Positions 11,691-23,464 are shown, counted from the stretch's first letter. The stretch is DNA of 64,000 nucleotides from Tupaia tana (GCA_026018925.1 JAKSZU010000025.1:22020891-22084890), one strand, 5' to 3'. Translations and numbers: made by a program. Notes: generated by a model from the sequence alone, not told the origin.

Positions 11691-11757
11691 AAATAAAAAT
11701 AACCCTGATAAAGATTTTTTAAATGTCTGAACAGATGTCGGATAACAGAAAAATAAG

Positions 11758-12072
11758 ATTTTTTTTTAATATTTATTTTGTATTTTTATAAAGCAAAAAT
11801 TATACATTTTTCCTAACAGAGAACTTTACATTCTTTTGTTCCTTTGCCCCTCCTACCCACTCTCTAACACCCACTTTGCTCCCTTATATGGGAGGTCCCA
11901 ATTCTCCAATTCACAGGTTAACTCCCAACTTCTGGTTAACTGCTCCTATTAATTTATAGACAAAAACAACAGCTAAGTAGCAGGAAGGGAATCTACCCTT
12001 AAGGGAATATCCAAATGCCATGCTGGAGTCTGACCAGGACCACCTGCCTCAATTTAAAAACAGTTTTTATTC
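11758..12072 (-). mobile_element. unrecognised interspersed repeat 'R1', copy 1
   Basis: The reverse complement of this segment aligns by eye with 24308-24520 at roughly 85-90 percent over about 155 bp. Shared landmarks are CAGCATGGCATTTGG, CTTCCTGCTACTT and AATTAATAGGAGCAGTTAAC. On the minus strand it ends in an A-rich tail (near 11758), which suggests a LINE 3' UTR or other poly-A retroposon. I do not recognise the family. Confidence 0.6.
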
Positions 12073-12325
12073 ACACATGTCTTACCATGGTGTGAGTCCT
12101 GGACCTGGTGGCTTGAAAATTATGCCTGGTGCATGTGTTTGCATGTCCAAAATCCCAAGAAGAGAAGAGAGGAGAGGGATTGTGGCATAGGCCATTCCCC
12201 TTAGGGGGTGATTTCTCACTGTCCCTCTCTCTGTCTCTGTCTCTGCCTCTCTCTCTCTCTCTCTCCTCTGCTTCTCTCTTTCTGTGACTCTTACCAGTGC
12301 ATGTACCCTCTCACAATAAAAAAAG
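12073..12325 (+). mobile_element. SINE type A, 5' truncated
   Basis: It starts within the head, near the B box (GTGTGAGTCCTGGACC), and keeps body AGGAGAGGGATTGTGGCATA, a long CT-rich run (12224-12290) and a tail with CCCTCTCACAATAAAAAA. Confidence 0.8.
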
Positions 12326-13060
12326 AAAAATATGTAATAAATGCAATATAATTATATCCATGATTGTAATGAATATAAATGGACTAAGCGCTTTATAAAA
12401 AGTCAAGATTGTAATGCTGGTTACAAAAGAAAAAATCCAACCATATGTTGTTTCCAAGAAATACACTTTAAATATAAAGATATGAATAGCCTGAAAGTAT
12501 AAGTTGTGAAGAAATATACCACACCAGCACTAAAGTTAAGAAAGCTGATGTGGCTCTTTTGCCAACTCCATGACCTGGTGGTTAACGGAGACAAATCCCG
12601 TGGTACTAAGTGGGCAGTTCAAATCCTGGCCCCAGAGGTTTGAAAAACATGCTAGGCATGTGTGCATGCATGCCCAAAATCCCAAGAGGATAGAGAAATA
12701 GAAGAGAAGGGATTATTGCATGACTACGCCCCATTGAGGGGGTGCTTTCTCCTGCTCCTTCTCTCTCTGTCTCTTTGTCTCTCTCTGGCAAGCACAAGTA
12801 CCCTCTGGCAATTTTTTTTATATTATTAAAAAATAAATAAAGCTATTATGGATGTATTAATATAAGACAGAGTCATTTTAAGACCAAAAAATACCAAAAA
12901 TATAAACATGCAATAATAATAAAGACAATCGTCTCAAAAAGATATAATAATCCTAAATCTGTAGTAGCTAATGACAGACTTTCTAAATACATGAAGCAAA
13001 ACAGCCTAATTAAAATAAGACGTAGCCAAATCCATAATCATGAATGGCGACTTTAATACT
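12326..13060 (+). mobile_element. L1 LINE (ORF2 endonuclease region), sense, split by a SINE
   Basis: Two pieces, 12326-12565 and 12813-13060, read in order as old L1 ORF2 sense sequence: 'ATATAAATGGACTAAGCG', 'ccatatgttgtttccaagaaatacactt', then 'ggatgtattaatataagacagag', 'aatacatgaagcaaaa' and 'gaatggcgactttaatactt'. It is full of stops and frameshifts. The gap is a type A SINE. Confidence 0.8.
12566..12812 (+). mobile_element. SINE type A inserted in L1
   Basis: Diverged sense A copy: head with GGTGGTTAAC and AGTTCAAATCC, body CCAAAATCCCAAGAGGA, CT run and tail GTACCCTCTGGCAATTTTT. Confidence 0.8.
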
Positions 13061-14264
13061 TAGTAGAGAGAAAGGAAGGGAATGGATCAGAGCCATCTTC
13101 CTCATGGAAAAGCAGTTCAGTGACATCCTCATTTAATCCCAGCAGCCCCTCATTTATTATTCCATCTGTTGATCTTCATTCATTAACCCATCGACAATTA
13201 TTGATTTGTTTCCCTCCATTTGTTTTCTCCATTCTTGTGGAAGTATCCTGTATTTTCCCCTTTACGACTCCTTGCTTTTCATAAATCACTCATATGGGAT
13301 TTGTAGTCACCCACCACTACATTAAAGTGAGGCTTCTCTGTGAGAGTCCAACCACCAGATGGATCTTAACAAGCTAGGAAGACAAGGGACGGTCTACCAC
13401 CTCTTCTATCTGCTCCCCTGACAGCATGATCCACCCATCCTACCACCACCACCACAATGGGCTCCTCCCTCTTTCTCAGGTCACAACTCAAGTAAGAGGA
13501 CATCCTGACATTCTATCTAAAACACATACTCCCTCCAGGAATATTTTTTCTCAGCAACAAAAGCACACAGCTCTTAAGTCATGTGCTTGTTCGTTTTTTT
13601 CCCTCTTTCTCCCATAGATAGAAAAGCATATAGAATATACCATCTTGTCCATTCCATCAAATTGCAGGAGTGGAATCCAGAGCTAAGGAGGGTTATACCA
13701 TGCCCAGCATGGGTCCAGAAGTGACAAAACTAGGACTCAGCCTGGTCAATCAGACAGTGCTCCTCCCCCAGCAACCAAACCACTGCACGAGCTCCTGCAC
13801 ACCTGCATGGATATTAAACTGCTCCAAACTTAACCTAACGGAAGGAGGAAACAGAAAAACCTCTAGTCCTGGTTCCATGTATTACTCATATAGAAGAAAA
13901 GGGATTCTAGTCTGTAAATTCTAAGTAACTGACTTAAAATGCACTCCAAAACTGACAGGTTCCTGTACATTAAAAAAAAAAAAATCAAAGTTTCCTGAAG
14001 GAGTCATTTTCTCACTTACCCTTATACTAGAATAACACAAGCTACTGTAAATAATAAAGTCCCAAATATCAGGGACTTTACAGGAAGTGTTTCTATTTCA
14101 TTCTCGCAGCATTTAAAACGATGCCCCTTACAGTGAGCATTGCTCTTACAGATGATAATGGAGCGTCACCTGCACCAAGCGAGGAAAGGGGGAAACAATT
14201 GAAATACCACACGTGGACTGTCTTCAAGGGCAAATCTGGATAAAGTACACATCCATTCTTCTCA
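13061..14264. other. unique sequence, nothing recognised
   Basis: No repeat family or gene that I can support. A CCACCACCACCACAA run lies near 13441-13456 and an A-run at 13971-13983. Confidence 0.5.
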
Positions 14265-14634
14265 CGCTGTGATGTGCATCACAACAACTTGGAGACCACC
14301 CAGCGGATTCCTGAGCCCCAGCCCCAGATATTCTGAAACAACAGGTCTGAGGCTGACCTCAAAATTTGGTATTTCCAGGACTAGCCGAAGGCGTAATGGC
14401 TGTGTCACTGGACTCCCAGGTGGTTGACCAGGATTTAAGTCCCAGACACGGTGGCTTGAACTCACACCAGGCGCGTGTGCGTGCATGTCCAAGATCCCAG
14501 GAGGAGAATGGAGGAGAAGGGATTGCAGTATGGCCATTCTCCCCACCCCGTGTGTCAGGGAGGGGATGATTTCTCGCTTTCTGTCTCTCTGTCTCTGCCT
14601 TTCTGGTGAGCACATGTGCCCTATAGCGAAAACC

Positions 14635-14681
<47 letters not shown>

Positions 14682-14740
14682 GTATTTTCACAAAGCTTCC
14701 AGATGGTGCTGAGCCTACTCGTTTGAAGAGTTCACACAGT
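14265..14740 (+). mobile_element. MER5A (hAT-Charlie) DNA transposon relic, split by a SINE
   Basis: 14265-14377 and 14678-14740 join into one MER5A-like sequence: 'GATGTGCATCACAACAACTT', 'attcctgagccccagcccc', 'aaatttggtatttcca' and 'agcttccagatggtgctgag'. It is a non-autonomous, long-dead element. A type A SINE sits in its AT-rich 3' half. Confidence 0.7.
14378..14677 (+). mobile_element. SINE type A, very long poly-A
   Basis: Full-length sense copy (head GGACTAGCCGAAGGCGTAAT, body CCCAAGATCCCAGGAGGAGA, tail CCCTATAGCGAAAACCTCT) followed by about 42 A's (14637-14678). The flanking repeat AATTTGGTATTTCC / AATTGGTATTTTC is the target duplication within MER5A. The long pure poly-A suggests a fairly recent insertion. 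Confidence 0.93.
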
Positions 14741-15911
14741 AAACTGCATTGGTGTGTATCCCTTCTACCAACATTTTATTGGCTAGCATTAAGTGATATG
14801 TCCACACTCTAGAGGCAGAGAGCCTGGTAGACATGGTGTAATTGTATGCTAAAAAAAGAACCGGAAATGGGCTTGACAACTGGCCAGGCCTTAAAGAAAA
14901 ATAAAATAAATTGCTAATTTATCCAGGCAACCAAAGAACCGGAAAATCAACAGAAATTTATAAATTGAAATTTCACCTTTTTTCCTAGTCAGTCCTCTAC
15001 TCTGGATAAAATTTCTCATTTAAGGAATCATAGCCAATTAAGAAAACATAAATGGCTAGATTTTGATATCCTGACGAACTGCAGCTAAGAATGAGAGTGG
15101 AGAATGAAAGATCAAGAAATGCACACCACATACATTTGCATGCAAATGCATAATATTAACCAAGGAGACCACATTCGTGTGCCAGGCGCCAGGCAAACCT
15201 ATTCTTGCAAATGGAAATACTAATGGTTCCTTAACTCTTAATAAAATATTGGTAGTGCTGTAAGTACACTCACTCATCTCTAGGAGCTCACGTTTAATGG
15301 TTTAATGTATATAACTCCCTGACCTTTAAGATTTTACTTATATTTTTCAAGATGCCCCTGAGAGTCCTTACTCTGTTCCCATTTAGCCGTTGGTCATGGG
15401 ATAACAATGCTCTGTGATATAAGTAATTGCTCGTGAGAGTCATTGCCCTCCAGGGTTTCTTTCTTCCCTAGAAAGATTGTGTCTCCAGGATTGGAGGGAC
15501 TTTAGAGAGGTCATTTAGTCTCTTCTGGCCTTCGGGCTAGAAAGTGCTTAAAAGCTATCCCAAAGAAATAGAAATCTGAACTTCAATCGGTAACTCTTTC
15601 CAATTTTTATCAACTTTCCCTCATAAGGAACTCTGCCTTAGTTTAACCTAAGTGCCTCTCATTTCAGCTAATTCACTTCCGTCTCATTTTGTCCTCAGGA
15701 GGATGAGAGAGAGCTGGCCACTAGTTCTTATTATGACTTCAAGAGCCTTTCAAAGACAAAGAGATCAAATGCATAAATTAACTTCATTGAGCATCATACT
15801 ATTGTATATGACCGATTCTCTGCTCAGCCCTGGTACTAAAAGGTAGACAACTCTTTCCTCTGGGCAATAGAAAATTATTTGCTAATAACAAAGTAGCAAT
15901 AGTTTTAAATA
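14741..15911. other. unique sequence, nothing recognised
   Basis: No repeat or gene assigned. Confidence 0.5.
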
Positions 15912-16172
15912 ATATTTTTTGGAGAGGTTTTTGCTATAGGACATGTGCACTCACCAGAAAGGCAGAAAGAGACAGAAAGAGAGAAATTACCCCTCAGGGG
16001 ATATGGCCACACCACAATCCCTTCTCCTCCATCCTCCTCTCAGGATCTCGGGTACACACACACACACACACACACGTACCTGGCGTGAATTAAAGCCACC
16101 CGATCCGAGACTAGAACCACGGTTGACTCCATGGGAGTCCAGCCACATAGCCATTACACCAACTGCTGGTCC
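15912..16172 (-). mobile_element. SINE type A, first of a same-site pair
   Basis: Antisense full-length A (GGAGAGGTTTTTGCTATAGG to CAACTGCTGGTCCC) containing a (CA)n run at about 16053-16074. It is followed by AAATAATAGTTT, which recurs after the next copy. Confidence 0.92.
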
Positions 16173-16185
16173 CCAAATAATAGTT

Positions 16186-16438
16186 TGGTTTTTTTTTGGA
16201 GAGGTTTTTGCTATAGGGAGCGTGCGCTCGCCAGACAGACAGAGAGATAGAAAGCGAGAAATCACCCCCCGGGGGGATGCCCACGCCACAATCCCTTCTC
16301 CTCCATTCTCCTCCCGGGATCTTGGGCACGCACGCACACGCGCCTGGCGTGAGTTTAAGCCACCGGGTCCGGGACTCGAACCGCAGTCGACTACGTGGGA
16401 GTTCAGCGACATAGCCATTACACTAACTGCTGGTCCCC
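16186..16438 (-). mobile_element. SINE type A, second of a same-site pair
   Basis: Antisense full-length copy, less decayed than its neighbour, with an intact B box (GGACTCGAACC, i.e. GGTTCGAGTCC). It is flanked by CAAATAATAGTTT (16173-16185) and CAAAATAATAGTTT (16439-16452), so it inserted at the border of the first copy. Together the two give an accidental 192-codon open frame (15987-16565, minus) with no protein meaning. Confidence 0.93.
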
Positions 16439-16452
16439 CAAAATAATAGTTT

Positions 16453-17849
16453 TTGAGAAGAAATAGATTCCATAATTCCTCTTTCATGATGAACCTCAGA
16501 ATAGCATACACACTGTAAACAACAGCCAAGTCCCTCCTAGGAATCATACACAATGGGGCAATCAAGATCCCAGGGGAGAGAGGACTTTGTCACAGCTGTG
16601 GGTGACCTGGATGTGACTGGCTTCACTAGGTAATCAGGAAGTCATCCTCAGAACTCTTGAATACCAGTGCCACCCACAGCAACTCACTGAGCACCACGTC
16701 AGGGCAAACGTTGCCCTGGGTGCTGTCACAGACACAAGTAAGGGCCACACTTGGGTGCTGCCTCTTTGGAAACTAAGGGAGAAGCACCCTGTTTTGGGAA
16801 TGGAATTATATTTCTCTTGCGTGTCAGCTCTCACTGATTGGTGCTGGCTGTGTTTCATCCCACATCGGGAATCGTGAAGTCAATGAGAAAGCACGGAGAC
16901 TAATTAGCAATGTCTGCCTAGGACGTGGACCATGGGGGTGGCAGCCTGTTTTCCAGAGGTTTTCTGTCCCTGTCTCTATTTCAGATGGGGATTCCAGCCA
17001 GGTAAAGGAAGATTGCTTACTCTACCTACCACTTTTCTGACGGAGTTCCCCACAGGCAGAGAGAAACTCCCAAGAAGAGGCCAGTAGGCCTCGCGGCACT
17101 TGGTTAGTTCATCTTTACACTCCTAACAAGTATATCTTACTTTTCTTTCTTTCCCCCAAAAGAGCACTTGAACCACCCAGAATCAGATCTTTCCCCATCT
17201 ATACCTGGTCCGACAATTTCCGAAACCGAGTGCAGATACGAGGTAGAATTACAGGGAAAAAAAAAAAAAAAATTATCAATATCCAAGACAGAATTTTTTT
17301 TTTCCACTTGTTTTTCTTGAACCTTTTTCGCTTTGACTCTCTACGCCCACGGAAGAGGCCTCTGCCGAGCTCCCTTTGAAAGCGTGACCTCATCATGAGC
17401 AGGTGCATCTCTGCTGAGACAGCCTGACATTTGCATAAAGAACTTTATTAAAATCTGAGACGAAAAAAGGGATAATTACAGAAATACGGATAGGGCAAGC
17501 TAACCTGCTTTCCATAGCCCAGGACTATAATCCGAGGCAGACGGGTAAGTCACAACTACCAGTAAGCTCCCGTCCTCTGTGGGCTCCAGAAGTTAGAAGG
17601 GGCCTTTGCCTGAGTCCCTTCCCACCTCTCAGAAAGTGGCTTGCCAGTGCCTTTCTGTCATTCTGGCTCTGGCTCTGGAAGCTAGTCTAAGGATGAATTC
17701 CAATTCTCTTTTCACAGTTCTCACTTCCCATCTATCTCAGGGGTCCTCCTCAATTTCAGGTCTTAGCCACATACCAGCTCCCCCAAAATACAATGACGGT
17801 AACTCCCATCTGCTGAGCTCTAAAGGGGATTTTGCTCCTGTCTTTACCC
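16453..17849. other. unique sequence, nothing recognised
   Basis: Mostly single-copy-looking. A weak MIR/L2-like trace ('CTGAGCACCACGTCAGGGCA') lies near 16687. A-run at 17257-17271. No gene supported. Confidence 0.45.
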
Positions 17850-18015
17850 ATGGCTGTGGTGTGGCTCATGGTTGTTCCCCAAAGGCTCATGGGTTGGACT
17901 TCAGTCCCAAATGTAGAGGATAGGAAAGTGAGGATATCTTTAAGAGGTAGGTCCAAATAGACGGTGCTTGGATAGGGAAGGAACTGTCCTCATGAATAGG
18001 TTAATATGAAAAGGA

Positions 18016-18106
18016 GGGGCCAACAAGTGGCGTGGTGGTTAAGGGCGCTGAATTCCCACATTGTCAACTGTGGTTCAAGTCCCAGACCTGATGGCTTGCT
18101 TTCTCA

Positions 18107-18145
<39 letters not shown>

Positions 18146-18195
18146 CCTCTCTGGTAAAAATAAAATAAATAAGCAAAGTTAAATTTAAAAAATTA
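18016..18195 (+). mobile_element. SINE type B inserted in a MaLR LTR
   Basis: Sense type B: head GGGGCCAACAAGTGGCGTGG, B box GGTTCAAGTCC, ATGGCTTGCTTTCTCACTTT, (TC)n at 18111-18142 and tail GGTAAAAATAAAATAAATAA. Confidence 0.9.
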
Positions 18196-18336
18196 TTTTA
18201 AAAAAATATATAAGAAGGAATCCATTCTTGCTCTGTGAGGAGCATACTGAGAGAGAAAGACCTGCCTCCGGGGTAGGCAAGCACCATCCAGTCAGCTGGG
18301 AGTGTGAGAGGGACAAACAGAAGAAGCAGAGTATTC

Positions 18337-18341
<5 letters not shown>

Positions 18342-18386
<45 letters not shown>
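18342..18386. repeat. (TC)n microsatellite
   Basis: About 22 uninterrupted TC units within the MaLR LTR, not inside a SINE. Confidence 0.95.
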
Positions 18387-18390
<4 letters not shown>

Positions 18391-18607
18391 CTGTTTCTCC
18401 CCACCCCTCCATGAGCCTGTCTTGCATTCCCTGCTTGTCAGTCATGTTGTGACATAGCACCAGAGGCCACCCAGATGTTAACCCCATGTCTTAGGACTTT
18501 CCAGTCACCAGACTCATGAGAAAAAATAAAGTTCTATTCTTCATAAATCACTCAAACTCAGACATCTCTGTTAGCAATACAATAACAGACTAAAACACTG
18601 CTTTTCT

Positions 18608-18876
18608 TTTACTTTTTTTTTGAAAGAGAGATTTTTGCTGTAGGGAGCTTGCACTAGCCAGAGAAACAGAGACAGAAAGCAACAAATCACCCCCCGGGGG
18701 GATAGCCACACCGCAGTCCCTTCTCCTCCATTCTCCTCTCAGAATATTGGGTGCATGCACACACACACACACACACACACGTGTCCATTGTGAGTTTTAA
18801 GTCGCTGGGTCCAGGACTCGAACCACAGTTGACTGTGGGAATCCAGTGATGTAACCGTGACACCATCTGTTAGTCC
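18608..18876 (-). mobile_element. SINE type A with target-site duplication
   Basis: Antisense A with a (CA)n run at 18759-18780. Flanked by TAAAACACTGCTTTTC (18592-18607) and TAAACCACTGGTTTTC (18877-18892), an imperfect 16-bp duplication. Confidence 0.9.
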
Positions 18877-18892
18877 CTAAACCACTGGTTTT

Positions 18893-19165
18893 CATCAACT
18901 TCTATAAAGACCAATTCTGTTGAGGTGTTCCCTCATCTCACGCCCTGTATACATAAAATATGGTCTTACAGAAGTCCACTCACTACAGCTTTGTCTTCAC
19001 AGGGCTTAGCAAGTGAATCTCTGAAGAGGGGAGTCTGAGGCTGGTCCAGGCTCAATAGAAACAAACACAATGATCAATTAGCAATGTCTCCCACGTGCAG
19101 GAAGTCTGTCGGCATTACCCACACACATGGTTAGCCACCCTAACTTTGCCTCGTAACCATAAAAC
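18893..19165. other. unique sequence, nothing recognised
   Basis: Nothing assigned. Confidence 0.4.
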
Positions 19166-19178
19166 CAACTTAGAGTTA

Positions 19179-19441
19179 TGGGAACCAGCAGTTAGTGTAA
19201 CGGCTATGTTGCTGAACTCCCATGTAGTCGACCGCGGTTCGCGTCCCGGACCCGGTGGCTTAAAACTCACGCCGGGCGCGTGTGCATGTGTGCCCAAGAT
19301 CCCGAGAGGAGAATGGAGGAGAAGGGATTGCAGCGTGACCATCCCCCCGGGGGGTGATTTCTCGTTTTCTGTCTCTCTGTCTCTCTCTGTCTGTCTGGCG
19401 AGCGCACGCGCCCTATAGCAAAAATCTCTCCAAAAAAAAAA
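19179..19441 (+). mobile_element. SINE type A, young, variant B box
   Basis: Sense full-length copy starting GGGAACCAGCAG. Its B box reads GGTTCGCGTCC (19236-19246), where the usual tRNA consensus has A at the seventh base. Tail CCCTATAGCAAAAATCTCTC plus A's. Target duplication CAACTTAGAGTTA at 19166-19178 and 19442-19454. Confidence 0.95.
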
Positions 19442-19454
19442 CAACTTAGAGTTA

Positions 19455-20111
19455 GCAAATAAGAAAAAGGCCACTCTTTCCTAATTGGGTGAGTCAAGAA
19501 GGATTCATTTCATCTGTATGAGAAAGCCGTCACAGCAATGAGGGAGGGGCATACCACCAAATTTTTAGTGATCAATCCACTTTTTAAATTATCTCTACAC
19601 CTTTTCCAATACTCCTATATTCATCCAAAAAGTAGGTCTTCTTTAAGAAAAAATTGTATTTCTTCATATAAAACTCAGATTCATGCTCCGTAGCATGTTG
19701 AAAATGCCATGACAATCACTTTTTCAACATAGTCAGGTTGGAGCTACTGCTACTAGGAAGCTTCTGGGGCCATCCAGCCTCTAGCTTCTGATGAAAGTTG
19801 AGAAAGGTCATTGCAATGTAAAACATGAGGGAACCCATCACAAATTAAACCTTTTTCTTTTCTTTTACTAAGATATGTATCCAAGAGCCAAACTGATCAT
19901 AATTTTGTGGACTGAAAAGGGAAAGTGATTTCACTCTACCAACAAATAGCCAGAGTTTTAAATGCAGACATTCTCACGATGAATAGAAAATAAAAACCAA
20001 GGGTCCTACATCTAGTCTAGGATTCTGCTCCTAACTTCAGCTTTCACGTAGTATGAAGTAGGAGAACACAATGGTCTTGGTATGTTTCTACGGCAGGGAC
20101 AATCATATCAG
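19455..20111. other. unique sequence, nothing recognised
   Basis: AT-rich, nothing assigned. Confidence 0.5.
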
Positions 20112-20123
20112 AAAGATGATGAG

Positions 20124-20261
20124 GGGCCAGCAGGTGGCATGCTGGTTAAGGGTGCTAGACTCCCACATGGCTGACCACGGTTCGAGTCCCATACCTGGCA
20201 GCTTACTTTCTCTTTCTTTCTCTCTCTCCCTCCCCCCCCCCCCCCCGCCCCCGGTCAAATT

Positions 20262-20327
<66 letters not shown>

Positions 20328-20402
20328 GAAGGAAGGAAGGAAGGAAGGAAGGAAGGAAGGAAGAAAGAAGAAAGAAAGAAAGTTAAAATAATTCTTTTTA
20401 AA
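20124..20402 (+). mobile_element. SINE type B with expanded purine tail
   Basis: Sense type B: head GGGCCAGCAGGTGGCATGC, B box GGTTCGAGTCC, CT stretch ending in a C-run (about 20228-20246), GGTCAAATTA, then a long (GAAA)n/(GGAA)n tail (20260-20381). Target duplication AAAGATGATGAG at 20112-20123 and 20403-20414. Confidence 0.95.
20260..20381. repeat. (GAAA)n / (GGAA)n microsatellite
   Basis: About 120 bp of pure purine tetranucleotide repeat: GAAA units, then GGAA, then GAAA again. It grew from the A-rich tail of the type B SINE. Confidence 0.97.
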
Positions 20403-20414
20403 AAAGATGATGAG

Positions 20415-20927
20415 AAATAGATGAACAGATGAGTCAACAGTAGAGAGAAAGAGGTAGAGTTATTTTATATATATTGTTAAAACCCTTAGATAACAGAGAA
20501 TATAAAAATACAAAGAAAAAGCGGATACATTCTCCAGTATTCCAAAATCTATCAATACCATGTTAACACTTTGTTAAGATTCATCTAAGAATCTCAAGAT
20601 TTTCAGGATATGAAGACATTGCCCATCCACTCTCCACGGCAGAAGGACCAAGCATAGTGAAGAAGGAAGTCGGTATAAGGCCAAAAATGTTTGGCTCACT
20701 ATTGACATTACTAGTGCCTGAATCCTAGGGAGGCATCACCAAAGAATTTAGAAATGAGGAAAATAAAATTGGAGTTAAGACTTTAAAACTAATAGAAGAG
20801 ATCAGAAAAGAGGTAGGCAAAGTCATCTTAAGGAATAAAAGTAACCCACAGAACTAATGTTCTTAATTCAGATCCCATGTTAAATAACCGATCTTTGATT
20901 GCGATTTTATTTCCCGTTTGGTCTGTA
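20415..20927. other. unique sequence, nothing recognised
   Basis: Nothing assigned. Confidence 0.5.
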
Positions 20928-21373
20928 GTGAGTTGAACTGTGTTCCCCAAAAATAATAGGTCCAAGTCCTAACACCTGCTACCTGTGAATGTAACTTTGT
21001 TTGGAAACAGGGTTTTTGAAGATGCAATTAAAAAAGATCTCAACAAGTGGTCATGCTGGAAATAGGGTGGGCCCTAACTCCAAGGACTGATATCCTACAG
21101 AATAGAGAGGGAAATTGGAGACACAGAGACACAGAAATGACAACCACTAAAAACAGAGAGTTTGGAGCCATGCTGTCATGAACCGAAAAACACCAGGAGG
21201 CAACAGAAGCTGACGGACACAAGAACAGGTCTTTCCTAGAGCCTTTGGAGGGAGTAGGGTCCTGCCAACAGCTGAATTTTATACTTCCGGCTTCCAGAAC
21301 TGTGAGAAGCAATTTCTGTTATTTGAAGCCACCAGTTTCGTAGTACTTCATTACAACAACCCTAGCAAACTAA
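20928..21373 (+). mobile_element. MLT1 (MaLR) LTR, sense
   Basis: Nearly complete MLT1-type LTR: 'TGAACTGTGTTCCCCAAAAA', 'ggtccaagtcctaacacctg', 'gtaactttgtttggaaacag', 'gggtgggccctaactccaagg', 'acttccggcttccagaactg' and the end 'caaccctagcaaactaagaca'. A solo LTR, with no internal viral sequence. Confidence 0.85.
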
Positions 21374-21784
21374 GACAAGATCTGCTTTAAGGAAAGGATT
21401 GCCCTGGCCTAAGGCTTCAAGTGTCTAGCCTTTAAGTGGTTATGTTTATCACTGTAGATTATAAAATTAATGTTCCATTTCTCGATAGCTATTTCATGTA
21501 CTTGGCAGGAGGGGTAAGGTTATATACGGCACTGATAAATCCCAAATCTAAGTGTCTTACCATGCTCAGTGCCCATCAATGGTTGGTAGAGGATTGTGAC
21601 CTACACAGTCATGCCGTTGGGTGGAGGAGTAGAGCTCTTTGTGTGAACTTCCTGGTTCTTTGGGTCCACATCTCTAAAATTAGGAACCTGCCCCCAAAAT
21701 GAGAAATAAAACCACAACCACAAGAAAAGTGGGTAGAAAAGACTATTTAATAGAAAAGTAAGCTTTTAGAAAAGAAATACACCT
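21374..21784. other. unique sequence, nothing recognised
   Basis: Nothing assigned. Confidence 0.45.
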
Positions 21785-22137
21785 GGGGCCAGCAGGTGGC
21801 TTGGTGATTAAGGTGCTGGATTCCCACATGGGTGACAGCTGTTTGAGTCCCAGACTTAGTGGCTCAAAAATCACACTGGGCATGTGTGCATACATGACCA
21901 AAATCCTGGGAGGAGAATGGAAGAAAAGGGATTGTAGGATCACCATCCCTCAGGGAGGTGGGGGTGATTTCTCACTTTCCATTTTACGTTTCTGTCTCTC
22001 TCTCTCTCTGGCAAGAGCATGCACCCTATGGCAAAAATCTTAAGAAGAGAGAAGAGAGGAGAAGAGGGAAGGGGGAAGTGGGGAAGGGAGAAGGGGGAAG
22101 AGGAGAGGGGAGAGGAGAGGAGAAGAGAGGAGAAAAA
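21785..22137 (+). mobile_element. SINE type A with GA-rich tail expansion
   Basis: Sense A: head GGGGCCAGCAGGTGGCTTGG, body GGGAGGAGAATGGAAGAAAA, CCCTATGGCAAAAATCTTAA. The tail (22043-22137) is a G/A-only tract of GAGAGGA and GGGGAAG units. Flanks AAGAAATACACC / AAAAAAGTACAACC look like a decayed target duplication. Confidence 0.88.
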
Positions 22138-23464
22138 AAGTACAACCAAAAGACTTTGGGGCAGGCAGGTTGCTAGGTAGCAACGGTGTTTGGAACAGGT
22201 TAGGTGTTATTTTTATGATGATAGGTGATAACAAATATTTAACATCTGTCATATCTATGTTCTCTGAATTTGTGGGCTTTCTCCTGCACTTGCACACCTC
22301 TCTGACAGGTGAGGAATTTGGTTAGCTAATCAAGTACGCCCAGGTAGGAGCATCCTAATTTGAATGAACTGCCCCATCAGTTACTGCCCCAGTGGGAATC
22401 AGGATGTTGACCAAGTACCATGGGTTCTTTTGTATATTTATGAAGAATGATAAGAGGGAAGTTAACAACCTTCTCTGTGTGCTTTTGTCAGGTACTAAAG
22501 AAGAAAAATGAGATCTGCCTCATCTTCCCAGTGCCGGAAGCTGGGGAGGAGGAGGGAGTTCTTGCAGAGGGTCTGGTTGGACCCAGGTAGGGCTACCTGC
22601 TCATTTCTAGCTAACTGCCTACCACGGTCACTCATGGACTGAAAATTCACCAGGTTGTAACTTTACCATGAAGAACATGCAGACTACTAGGTGGCAGAGC
22701 GAAAGCGAGCACACAGAACAATTTCATACCAATTCTGCTATTTCTTGACCCAGAAGAGAAACATGTAACTTCTACTCAGAGCCAACCAGTGAAAACGATT
22801 CACATGACTTTGCCTTACTGTGGAAGCAATGGAAAATGCATGGGTATAAATAAAATATTTTGTGAGCATTTCTTTGACTGCCATACTTGTGAATCCACAC
22901 AGGTTAAACAAAAAATGACTCATTTCTTTGTAGACTCAAACAGGGAAAGTACTGTGCTGATGACAGGTTAGTCCTTGAACTGTGACAACTTCTTTCATTC
23001 CTGTTAGGGGTATACCAGGTGGCTCTTTATGGGACACATACCATCCTACTGTTTCAGCACTGTGCCAAGAAAACATTTTTAAATTGTTTTTAATTTCTAC
23101 AGTACAAAAACACTGAATAAGCTCTACAAGATCCATCCCAACCCTTTCATTCTGTGACTTTAATTCCAGATGTGCCACAGGCTCTCCCATCATGTTACAC
23201 ACGTGTGAGCCATCCACCCCACCCTCCTTCCAAGCACTATATGATTTTTTATTCCCTGTGAGGCTCAAGAACGTGGTCATCTTGGAATACTGAAATCCCT
23301 GTCATTTGTAGGACCAATAGCAAAAAAGAAAAATTTTATGCCAGACTTTTACTGTAAATTCTTCCTGAAATACCCATAGACCATTGTAACTTCCTAAATA
23401 GAGTTATAGCAACATAAAATAATCTTAGACATCCTGAATAATGTAGCACCTGAGGGTAATCAAT
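22138..23464. other. unique sequence, nothing recognised
   Basis: No repeat or gene assigned. Open frames of 114 and 85 codons on the minus strand are not recognisable. Confidence 0.45.

Larger units (their letters stand above)
17850..18599 (+). mobile_element. MaLR LTR (MST-like), sense, split by SINE B
   Basis: Left piece 17850-18015 has 'CCCCAAAGGCTCATGGGTTG', 'cttcagtcccaaatg', 'ctttaagaggtaggtcc' and 'cctcatgaataggttaat'. Right piece 18196-18599 ends in 'AATAAAGTTCTATTCTTCAT', 'aaatcactcaaactcagac' and 'acagactaaaac'. A (TC)n run at about 18342-18386 lies inside. The SINE between the pieces accounts for the gap. Confidence 0.7.

Noticed and set aside
15987-16565. 192-codon open frame, the longest in the window
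   Set aside because: It runs antisense through two type A SINEs; the same peptide pieces recur at every SINE copy, so it is repeat-derived and not a gene.
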